Source of the DNA: Clostridia bacterium
GTDB taxonomy: Bacteria > Bacillota > Clostridia > Oscillospirales > Acutalibacteraceae
DNA: 5,187 nt
Direction of reading: 5' to 3'
Assembly (NCBI GenBank): GCA_024404125.1
Contig: JAKSQL010000081.1
Span: 1-5,187 of the forward strand
The first letter of the stretch is position 1. The number at the start of each line of letters is the position of its first letter. Positions 1 through 4,698 of this stretch are shown one piece after another. The notes under the pieces are model-generated. The model ran no database searches, was not told the origin of the DNA, and saw only the letters and a list, made by a program, of their open reading frames with translations. The position numbers and the translations under genes are program-made.

Positions 1-36
1 AAAATAATAATTTGTTAAAAAATAGACGAAAATCAC

Positions 37-65
37 TTGAAAAAATTTAAAAAATGGGGTAGAAT
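37..65 (+). promoter_or_regulatory. Sigma-A-type promoter of gap
   Basis: A TTGAAA -35 element (37-42) and a TAGAAT -10 element (60-65) are separated by 17 bases, the ideal sigma-A spacing. The expected start of transcription is near 72, giving a leader of under 30 bases. That leader carries the AGGAGGT ribosome binding site at 84-90, 8 bases before the gap ATG. I see no operator or riboswitch in so short a leader. The elements are read directly; promoter activity is inferred. Confidence 0.75.
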
Positions 66-98
66 ATGTAACAGTAAAAATTTAGGAGGTTTTTTATA

Positions 99-1109
99 AT
101 GGTTAAAGTTGCTATTAATGGTTTTGGTCGTATAGGCCGTCTTGCTTTCCGTCAGATGTTCGGCGCTGAGGGATATGAGGTTGTTGCAATAAACGATCTT
201 ACAAGCCCCGCAATGCTCGCTCATTTGCTTAAGTACGATTCAGCACAGGGCAGATATGCTCTCGGTGATACCGTAGTTGCAGGTGAGGACAGCATTACTG
301 TTGACGGTAAAACAATTAAGATTTATGCAGAGAAAAATGCTGCTGATCTTCCTTGGGGCGAAATCGGTGTTGACGTTGTTTTGGAATGCACCGGCTTCTA
401 CACCTCAAAAGAGAAAGCACAGGCACATATTGATGCAGGCGCTAAAAAGGTTGTTATTTCTGCTCCCGCAGGTAAGGACCTTCCCACTATCGTTTACAGT
501 GTAAACGAGAAGACTCTTACTAAGGAAGATAAGATTATTTCTGCTGCTTCCTGCACCACCAACTGCTTGGCACCTATGGCAGATACTCTTAACAAGTATG
601 CACCCATAGTTTCGGGCATTATGACCACCGTTCACGCTTTCACCGGCGACCAGATGGTTCTTGACGGTCCTCACAGAAAGGGTGATCTTCGCCGTGCACG
701 TGCCGCTGCGGTTAACATCGTTCCTAACTCTACCGGCGCTGCAAAGGCAATCGGCCTTGTTATTCCCGAACTCAACGGCAAACTTATCGGTTCTGCTCAG
801 CGTGTTCCGGTACCGACCGGCTCTACCACAATTCTTGTTGCGGTTGTTAAGGGTAAGGACGTTACTGCTGAAGGCATCAATGCCGCTATGAAAGCTGCTT
901 CAAGCGCTTCGTTCGGTTACACCGAAGAGCCGCTCGTATCTTCCGATATAATCGGTATCACTTACGGTTCACTATTTGATGCTACTCAGACTATGGTTAC
1001 TAAGATTGATGACGATACCTATCAGGTACAGGTAGTTTCTTGGTATGATAACGAGAACTCCTACACAAGCCAGATGGTTCGTACAATCAAGTATTTCGCA
1101 GAAATCTGA
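99..1109 (+). CDS. gap: Glyceraldehyde-3-phosphate dehydrogenase, type I, NAD-dependent
   Basis: This enzyme oxidises and phosphorylates glyceraldehyde 3-phosphate to 1,3-bisphosphoglycerate with NAD in the lower half of glycolysis, as a cytoplasmic homotetramer. The 336-residue protein has the family's normal length and is intact. The N-terminal Rossmann motif INGFGRIGR (residues 6-14) is followed by Asn32-Asp33; an acidic residue here marks NAD preference over NADP. The active-site block SAASCTTNC places the catalytic Cys at 152, and His179 in TTVHAFTGDQ is the general base. The conserved C-terminal WYDNE motif is present. The ATG start is fixed by AGGAGGT 8 bases upstream. The gene has its own promoter and is followed by a hairpin terminator. 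No pgk, tpi or other glycolytic gene follows, so it appears to be transcribed alone. Codons are richer in C and G than in the flanking DNA, as expected for a highly expressed gene. Identification is secure. Confidence 0.98.
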   Translation: MVKVAINGFGRIGRLAFRQMFGAEGYEVVAINDLTSPAMLAHLLKYDSAQGRYALGDTVVAGEDSITVDGKTIKIYAEKNAADLPWGEIGVDVVLECTGFYTSKEKAQAHIDAGAKKVVISAPAGKDLPTIVYSVNEKTLTKEDKIISAASCTTNCLAPMADTLNKYAPIVSGIMTTVHAFTGDQMVLDGPHRKGDLRRARAAAVNIVPNSTGAAKAIGLVIPELNGKLIGSAQRVPVPTGSTTILVAVVKGKDVTAEGINAAMKAASSASFGYTEEPLVSSDIIGITYGSLFDATQTMVTKIDDDTYQVQVVSWYDNENSYTSQMVRTIKYFAEI

Positions 1110-1126
1110 TTTTAAAATCACATTTA

Positions 1127-1159
1127 AAAAGACCTCGGAAAAATTTTCCGAGGTCTTTT
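1127..1159. terminator. Hairpin terminator after gap (copy 1 of a duplicated terminator)
   Basis: Two perfectly complementary 16-base arms (1127-1142 and 1144-1159) surround one central base. The GC core is GACCTCGG/CCGAGGTC, flanked by A-runs on the left and T-runs on the right. It begins 17 bases after the gap stop codon. The symmetry lets it act on either strand. On the plus strand the T-run after the core is only four bases before GCG, so it is a modest terminator in that direction. The same 33 bases recur exactly at 1388-1420. Confidence 0.85.
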
Positions 1160-1387
1160 GCGAGTGTCGTCACTGCGCCACTCTCTTGGACGGGGATGCC
1201 GTTTGCGTATAAAATCAAAGATTTTAAGACTCACTCTATCCCCGCCAATACCACCCCTGTGCCCTTGAAAATCGCCTTTAATGGACGATTTTCGCCTAAA
1301 ATGTGTTTTTCCGCCGCACATGTCGCCGGAAAAACAAAATGCGGCTTAACGCCGCAAAAAACTTAAAAATTGTTTGTATACATTTTA

Positions 1388-1421
1388 AAAAGACCTCGGA
1401 AAAATTTTCCGAGGTCTTTTT
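1388..1421. terminator. Hairpin terminator, copy 2, upstream of tspO
   Basis: This is an exact copy of the hairpin at 1127-1159: arms 1388-1403 and 1405-1420, with one extra T at 1421. It lies 68 bases upstream of the tspO start, so transcripts entering from gap should be stopped here. tspO would then need a promoter within 1422-1480. I see only a weak TAAAAT -10 candidate (1447-1452) without a good -35. The hairpin also has a T-run on the minus strand and could end transcripts coming from the right. Confidence 0.8.
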
Positions 1422-1488
1422 ACTTATATTTCGCCTTTTTCCAACATAAAATAGTATTGAACGCAAAAGAATTAAGGGGAGATATATT

Positions 1489-1965
1489 TTGATAATTAAA
1501 TTTAATCTTAAAAAACTGCTTATAAGTCTTGCAATACCTCTTGTTGCGGGCGGCATTTCGACACTTATTACGGCAAAGGATATGAAAATCTACAATGATA
1601 TTGTAAGACCGCCACTCTCACCGCCTATGATACTCTTTCCGATAGTATGGTGTATCCTTTATATTCTTATGGGCATATCGCTTTATCTTGTATGGAACAG
1701 CGATGCCGACTTGTATCTTAAAAAGAAGGGCTATTGGATATTTGCCATACAACTGATTTTAAATTTTATATGGTCGCCTATTTTCTTTACGGGCAGACAG
1801 TTCCTTTTGGCATTTATCGTACTGATTGCAATGTGGGTGCTTGTTCTTTGTATGATAATAGTATTTTCAAAAATCAAAAAATGCGCGGGACTTTTACAGA
1901 TACCGTATCTTATTTGGCTTACAATAGCGGCATATCTTAACTTGGGGATTTATATATTAAACTGA
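1489..1965 (+). CDS. tspO: TspO/MBR family membrane protein (tryptophan-rich sensory protein / translocator protein homologue)
   Basis: TspO proteins are small integral membrane proteins that bind tetrapyrroles such as protoporphyrin IX and have been linked to porphyrin handling and stress responses; the physiological role in Firmicutes is unsettled. The 158-residue product matches the family length and five-helix pattern. Helix 1 is near residues 9-28. The conserved RPPLSPP stretch leads into FPIVWCILYILMGISLYLVW (about 50-69). Next comes the signature QLILNFIWSPIFF (about 87-99), then a fourth helix and the last helix with PYLIWLTIAAYLNLGIYILN. The start is TTG at 1489, chosen because AAGGGGAGA (1474-1482) lies 6 bases upstream and no ATG fits as well. 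It ends at TGA 4 bases before a shared bidirectional terminator, convergent with mscL, and appears monocistronic. The family call is strong; ligand and role are inferred. Confidence 0.93.
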   Translation: MIIKFNLKKLLISLAIPLVAGGISTLITAKDMKIYNDIVRPPLSPPMILFPIVWCILYILMGISLYLVWNSDADLYLKKKGYWIFAIQLILNFIWSPIFFTGRQFLLAFIVLIAMWVLVLCMIIVFSKIKKCAGLLQIPYLIWLTIAAYLNLGIYILN

Positions 1966-1968
1966 AAA

Positions 1969-2010
1969 AAGCGTAACGCACTTAATAAATGCGTTACGCT
2001 TAAATTTTTT
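1969..2010. terminator. Bidirectional terminator shared by tspO and mscL
   Basis: A 12-base-pair perfect stem (1969-1980 with 1990-2001) encloses a 9-base loop. On the minus strand the GC-rich stem runs straight into six T residues, making it a strong terminator for mscL. On the plus strand a T-run at 2005-2010 follows after three A residues, which suits tspO. It sits between two convergent genes, only 3 bases after one stop and 14 before the other. Confidence 0.9.
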
Positions 2011-2015
2011 ATATT

Positions 2016-2429
2016 TTACTTAAGTTCCGATGTGCAGTGCGGACAACGTGTAGCATCAATGGAAATCTCGCTCTTACAGAACGGACAAACCTTTGTGGTA
2101 GGTGCCGCAGGTACATCGTTTTTGTGCTTTCTTTTTTCTGACGCATCGTTGATACGGTTAAAAAATCTCATAATAAGGAAGAGAACAAAAGCGATAATTA
2201 TAAAGTTAATAACCGCTGAGATAAACGCCGAAATAAATGCCGCAATTTCCGCCCAGGTATAAAGGTCTTTGTGTGCTCTTGTAACAAAGTCAAGTATGGG
2301 CTGAATAAAGTTAGAGGTAAGAGCAGTAACAACCGTAGTAAAAGCAGTACCGATAATCATACCTATTGCAAGGTCCATAATGTTGCCTTTGAGTGCAAAT
2401 TCCTTAAATTCATTTAAAAACTTTTTCAT
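2016..2429 (-). CDS. mscL: Large-conductance mechanosensitive channel MscL with C-terminal zinc ribbon
   Basis: MscL is a homopentameric inner-membrane channel that opens under high membrane tension and releases solutes on osmotic downshock. The 137-residue product has the family N terminus FKEFALKGNIMDLAIG (8-23), the amphipathic N-terminal helix leading into pore helix TM1 (about 17-45). A short outer loop follows, then TM2 (about 63-88). Behind TM2 lies a charged stretch (SEKRKHKND) and a CPFC...CPHC zinc-ribbon motif with Cys115, 118, 129 and 132. Escherichia coli MscL has a plain helical bundle there; from memory, zinc-ribbon tails occur in other Firmicute MscL proteins. The ATG at 2429 is chosen because GGAGG (2438-2442) lies 8 bases upstream. 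A TTG five codons earlier (2444) overlaps that ribosome binding site and is not credible as a start. The gene is divergent from spo0A, has its own promoter and ends at a shared terminator. The family call is secure; zinc binding is inferred. Confidence 0.96.
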   Translation of the reverse strand: MKKFLNEFKEFALKGNIMDLAIGMIIGTAFTTVVTALTSNFIQPILDFVTRAHKDLYTWAEIAAFISAFISAVINFIIIAFVLFLIMRFFNRINDASEKRKHKNDVPAAPTTKVCPFCKSEISIDATRCPHCTSELK

Positions 2430-2456
2430 ATAAACATCCTCCAATCATTTTATTTC

Positions 2457-2484
2457 AGTATACCATATTTTACAAAAATTTCAA
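2457..2484 (-). promoter_or_regulatory. Sigma-A-type promoter of mscL, extended -10
   Basis: On the minus strand TTGAAA (2484-2479) and TATACT (2462-2457) are separated by 16 bases. The -10 is preceded by TGG (2465-2463), giving the extended TGnTATACT form. Transcription would begin near 2450, about 20 bases before the mscL ATG and just upstream of its GGAGG site. This is one of the best promoter matches in the window. Confidence 0.8.
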
Positions 2485-2519
2485 CTTTTTTGTAAACTCA
2501 ATTTTCCGCAAAATGCTTA

Positions 2520-2536
2520 TTTGACATTTATTGACA
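2520..2536 (-). promoter_or_regulatory. Tandem 0A-box-like pair, 10 bases apart
   Basis: TTTGACA (2520-2526) is the reverse complement of TGTCAAA, matching the 0A-box core TGTCRAA. ATTGACA (2530-2536) matches with one mismatch. They repeat at exactly 10 bases, one helical turn, the spacing at which Spo0A is known to bind as a tandem dimer. The pair lies 36 bases upstream of the mscL -35 and far upstream of spo0A, so it could serve either gene. Short AT-rich motifs occur by chance, so this is the weaker of the sites listed. Confidence 0.35.
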
Positions 2537-2606
2537 TTATACGTCGAGATGATGAAAGCTCTGGAAAAGCGCGATAATTTTGAATTGTTGCGGTTATATA
2601 GCGGAA

Positions 2607-2615
2607 TTTGTCGAA
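2607..2615 (+). promoter_or_regulatory. 0A box upstream of spo0A
   Basis: TTTGTCGAA is an exact match to the Spo0A binding consensus known from Bacillus subtilis (TTTGTCRAA, core TGTCGAA). It lies about 50 bases upstream of the spo0A -35 element, in the region expected for autoregulation. Binding is inferred; the match is seen directly. Confidence 0.6.
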
Positions 2616-2651
2616 TATCATAATATTTTATCAAAAAGTTTTTCTAAAATC

Positions 2652-2660
2652 TTTGACAAA
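2652..2660 (-). promoter_or_regulatory. 0A box adjacent to the spo0A -35 element
   Basis: TTTGACAAA reads TTTGTCAAA on the minus strand, an exact match to the 0A consensus TTTGTCRAA with R = A. It ends 5 bases before the spo0A -35 (2666-2671), where a bound Spo0A could touch RNA polymerase. It contains TTGACA, a perfect -35 hexamer, but no acceptable -10 lies at the right distance from it. I therefore read it as an operator rather than a second promoter. Confidence 0.5.
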
Positions 2661-2665
2661 AATAG

Positions 2666-2694
2666 TTGCAATTTATTGGAAAACGTGGTAATAT
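2666..2694 (+). promoter_or_regulatory. Sigma-A-type promoter of spo0A, extended -10
   Basis: TTGCAA (2666-2671) and TAATAT (2689-2694) are 17 bases apart, and the -10 carries an upstream TGG (2686-2688). The predicted start near 2701 leaves a leader of about 25 bases containing AGGAGG (2711-2716), 9 bases before the ATG. The weak -35 with an adjacent 0A box is compatible with activator-dependent use. Confidence 0.65.
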
Positions 2695-2725
2695 ATGTAA
2701 CACACAAAAAAGGAGGAATTAAAAA

Positions 2726-3502
2726 ATGGAAAAGAAACTAAAAGTAATATTTGCGGATGATTCTACGGAACTCGGTCAAAATTGCGCCAAGGCGCTTAAA
2801 GAATACGGTATGGATGTAGTGCTCTGCGAGAAGGACGGAAAGAGGGTAGTTGAAAAGGCAAAAGAGATTTCACCCGATGTAATTGTAGCAGACGTATTTA
2901 TGCCCAACCTTGATATACTCGGCGTACTTAACTCATTTAAAGAACTCGGCGAAAAGGACAAGCCGATGGTAATGGCAATGTCAAGTTTTGACAATCAGCG
3001 TCTTGAAAAAGAAACACTTGAAGCAGGGGCGAGTTACTATTTTCTCAAACCGTTCGATATAAACACAATGGCGGAACGTATAATTAAACTTTCGGGTTGG
3101 AAAAATCAACGTGAGCCGGTGGTCGTGAAGGATAACGTAATCACCGATGCGGGACTTGAAGTAATGATAACCGATATAATACATCAAATAGGCGTTCCTG
3201 CCCATATAAAGGGGTATCACTATCTGCGAGAAGCAATACTTTTGTCGGTTAAGAATGACGAAATAATAAATTCCGTAACCAAACTTTTATATCCGACCGT
3301 TGCAAAGAAACACGCTACTACTTCTTCAAGGGTAGAACGCGCCATACGTCACGCGATAGAGGTTGCTTGGGACAGAGGGGATATAGATGTACTTAACTCG
3401 TATTTCGGCTATACCATACAAAATGAGCGCGGCAAACCGACTAACTCCGAGTTTATAGCGATGATAAGCGATAAACTGCGTTTGCAACTTAAAATCGGAT
3501 AA
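2726..3502 (+). CDS. spo0A: Stage 0 sporulation protein A, master response regulator of sporulation
   Basis: Spo0A is the phosphorylation-activated DNA-binding regulator that commits spore-formers to sporulation. The 258-residue protein has both domains. The receiver domain (about 5-123) shows the acidic pair Asp11-Asp12, the phosphoacceptor Asp56 in VADVFMPNLD, Ser86 at the Thr/Ser switch position and Lys108 in LKPFD. After a short linker (about 124-143) comes the Spo0A-specific DNA-binding domain, with the near-invariant blocks IGVPAHIKGYHYLREAI (155-171), TTSSRVERAIRHAIEVAW (198-215, recognition helix) and GKPTNSEFIAMISDKLRL (236-253). The C-terminal half makes this Spo0A rather than a generic regulator. 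The residue after Asp63 is Ile, where the Bacillus protein has Gly (LDG). Start ATG has AGGAGG 9 bases upstream. Phosphorylation in Clostridia usually comes from orphan histidine kinases; none is in the window. A small ORF follows before the terminator. 0A boxes upstream suggest autoregulation. Confidence 0.97.
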   Translation: MEKKLKVIFADDSTELGQNCAKALKEYGMDVVLCEKDGKRVVEKAKEISPDVIVADVFMPNLDILGVLNSFKELGEKDKPMVMAMSSFDNQRLEKETLEAGASYYFLKPFDINTMAERIIKLSGWKNQREPVVVKDNVITDAGLEVMITDIIHQIGVPAHIKGYHYLREAILLSVKNDEIINSVTKLLYPTVAKKHATTSSRVERAIRHAIEVAWDRGDIDVLNSYFGYTIQNERGKPTNSEFIAMISDKLRLQLKIG

Positions 3503-3509
3503 AACGCAC

Positions 3510-3677
3510 TTGTTATATAAATGCAACGGTGAAATTGCCAAAAAAGTTATCGCAGAAAAGAATATACCGTATAAATCAAAAGAAGAGTTTTTTGAAGCAA
3601 TTGATTCCATTACGGCAGACATAAATGCAGTTGTCTATAACGACGGCGGCACTATAAGTATAAAATATAAAAAATGA
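3510..3677 (+). CDS. Small hypothetical protein, 55 residues, directly downstream of spo0A
   Basis: I do not recognise this protein. The frame opens with TTG 7 bases after the spo0A stop and runs 55 residues to a TGA just before a clear terminator, filling the space between them. The product is soluble and charged: it begins LYKCNGEIAKKVIAEKN, continues through an acidic helix-like stretch (KEEFFEAID, about 24-32), and ends in a likely beta hairpin (NAVVYNDGGTISIKYKK). No membrane segment, signal peptide or metal motif is visible. Codon choice resembles the neighbouring genes. No ATG or GTG is available, since the only nearby ATG (3521) hits a stop after three codons. The ribosome binding site is poor (CGGA at 3496-3499), so expression may depend on translational coupling to spo0A. 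Alternatively it is the tail of a gene that lost its 5' end. It is too short for most automatic gene calls. Confidence 0.5.
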   Translation: MLYKCNGEIAKKVIAEKNIPYKSKEEFFEAIDSITADINAVVYNDGGTISIKYKK

Positions 3678-3683
3678 TATTTT

Positions 3684-3716
3684 GCCCGACAAAATTTGTC
3701 GGGCTTTATTTTTTTC
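3684..3716 (+). terminator. Rho-independent terminator of the spo0A transcript
   Basis: The stem GCCCGACA/TGTCGGGC (3684-3691 with 3697-3704) encloses a 5-base AT loop. It is followed by a T-rich tract (3705-3716) with a single A. It begins 6 bases after the small ORF's stop, so spo0A and that ORF share one transcript end. Confidence 0.9.
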
Positions 3717-3728
3717 TGTCTAAGGCAT

Positions 3729-3757
3729 AAAAAAATTGCCCTTGATAACAAGGGCAA
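3729..3757 (-). terminator. Terminator of the minus-strand tmcAL operon
   Basis: A 9-base-pair stem TTGCCCTTG/CAAGGGCAA (3736-3744 with 3749-3757) has a 4-base loop. On the minus strand it runs into seven T residues (complement of 3729-3735). It lies just after the stop of the mutarotase-fold gene, back to back with the spo0A terminator, so the two convergent units are ended separately. Confidence 0.88.
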
Positions 3758-3765
3758 CTGAAAGT

Positions 3766-4698
3766 TTAAATTTTACTTAACATATTATCTATCGAGCCGT
3801 CATTCTTAAAGTCAACCTCACAGGGTTTCTTGATAAGTTCCCACCGCTCTGTAAGTTCAACCGTTTCGTTTGGCTTTACCGTTTTAAGTTCGCCAAGCGA
3901 TTCAACCTCGGTAAAAGTTTCACACGTATAGGTCTCAAAAGAGCAACCGCCGTCAGGATATTCACCGCAGGGGTGACTTGTTGAATAACTCTTGCAGAAT
4001 ATATCACCGTTAAGGCAGTAGTAAACAGTTCCGCAATTAAGGTCAAAACCGAGTTTAATCGGGCTGGGTGACACCTCACTTTGTTTTACCGTAACGTACT
4101 TCTTACCGAAATAAATACGGTCATCGCTAAGGTCGGTGTAGGGCCAAACGCTCATTATACGGTTAGGAAGAAGCCCTGTATCGTTTGTGTTCATAGGTAT
4201 TATAAGAGTGCCGCCTTTAGCCGATACCGTAAGCCCCCAAATTGCAAACTTTTTGCTTTTGTCTGATACGTTTTTAACCCGCATTGTAAGTTGCATATTC
4301 GCATCGTCTTTATCCATACGAACTTCAAGTTGCTTTATTACGTTATTGTTTTTTTCGGCGGGCGGGGTAAATACCGCACCGTCACTTAACACCTCGTAAG
4401 ACACCCTGTTGCAGTCGGGATAATAGGTTTCGGGATAACTTTCGGGTGAAAGCCAAATTCTGTGACCGCCGAAGTTTTCCCAAGATTTATCCTCGCCGAA
4501 ATACTCTTTATATCCCGGCTTTGCGGCAGGAGGAAAATCGCTGCGGTTATCGTTCATAATATTTTGTTCGCCTACGTATCCGTATCTTATGATACGCGGA
4601 CCTACATCTATTGTAACGTATGCTTCGATTACGCCGTTTGATATGCTGACTACTCTGCCGTAATCCTTGAAGTTTTCAAGTTCTTTAACTGATACCAT
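3766..4698 (-). CDS. Galactose-mutarotase-fold protein (DUF4380-like), aldose-1-epimerase superfamily, substrate unknown
   Basis: The 310-residue protein resembles the beta-sandwich of the galactose mutarotase / aldose 1-epimerase superfamily, closest in my judgement to DUF4380. An N-terminal strand pattern with DVGPRIIRYGY (31-41) matches the glycine- and arginine-bearing start of such folds. FGGHRIWLSPE (76-86) is a strong DUF4380-type signature with a His-Arg pair. The C-terminal part contains PDGGCSFETYT and FTEVESLGEL followed by an ERWEL strand, also typical of the family. There is no signal peptide or membrane segment, so it should be cytoplasmic. Classic aldose epimerases use a His/Glu pair; I cannot assign these residues here, so activity is not claimed. 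The ATG abuts the TAG stop of the upstream tmcAL with no gap, and its ribosome binding site AAGGAG (4708-4713) lies inside tmcAL, which points to translational coupling. It ends at a strong terminator. The fold call is fairly firm; the function is open. Confidence 0.75.
   Translation of the reverse strand: MVSVKELENFKDYGRVVSISNGVIEAYVTIDVGPRIIRYGYVGEQNIMNDNRSDFPPAAKPGYKEYFGEDKSWENFGGHRIWLSPESYPETYYPDCNRVSYEVLSDGAVFTPPAEKNNNVIKQLEVRMDKDDANMQLTMRVKNVSDKSKKFAIWGLTVSAKGGTLIIPMNTNDTGLLPNRIMSVWPYTDLSDDRIYFGKKYVTVKQSEVSPSPIKLGFDLNCGTVYYCLNGDIFCKSYSTSHPCGEYPDGGCSFETYTCETFTEVESLGELKTVKPNETVELTERWELIKKPCEVDFKNDGSIDNMLSKI

Larger units (their letters stand above)
1120..1421. repeat. Intergenic block bracketed by two identical terminator copies, rich in inverted repeats
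   Basis: This occupies most of the 379-base gap between gap and tspO. The two terminator copies share about 40 bases (from ACATTT through the final T-run), differing by a one-base indel at the left edge. Between them lie several inverted repeats: GAGTG/CACTC (1162-1166/1179-1183), CGGGGAT/ATCCCCG (1191-1197/1238-1244), a 7-base stem with a 3-base loop (1210-1216/1220-1226), GAAAATCG/CGATTTTC (1267-1274/1286-1293), TGTTTTTCCG/CGGAAAAACA (1304-1313/1327-1336) and TGCGGC/GCCGCA (1340-1345/1351-1356). The block is visibly richer in G and C than the intergenic sequence on either side. I find no convincing gene or promoter in it. It could be a dispersed intergenic repeat, a small non-autonomous insertion that copied or brought a terminator, or a structured RNA. 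The repeats are seen directly; the nature of the block is unknown. Confidence 0.6.

Noticed and set aside
1124..1321. 65-codon open frame on the minus strand within the intergenic block
   Set aside because: It reads straight through the terminator hairpin, has a basic low-complexity product, no evident ribosome binding site, and covers the inverted repeats. It is better explained as a chance frame in a structured or repeat sequence.
1296..1556. 86-codon open frame on the minus strand
   Set aside because: It runs through terminator copy 2 and overlaps the start of tspO antisense. The product has no recognisable motif.
2430..2444. Upstream TTG start for mscL at 2444
   Set aside because: The TTG overlaps the GGAGG ribosome binding site, which is ideally placed for the ATG at 2429. 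MscL proteins start with a short segment before FKEF, matching the later start.
2563..2585. Possible sigma-H promoter upstream of spo0A (GGAAAA ... GAAT)
   Set aside because: It only partly fits the RnAGGAwWW / RnnGAAT consensus. The gap is about one base too short, and the -35 has two mismatches. A sigma-H input to spo0A is known in Bacillus, but this match is too weak to call.
2653..2681. TTGACA as a -35 for spo0A
   Set aside because: At 16-18 bases downstream the sequence (around TTGGAA) is not an acceptable -10. TTGCAA with the extended -10 at 2689 is the better pair.
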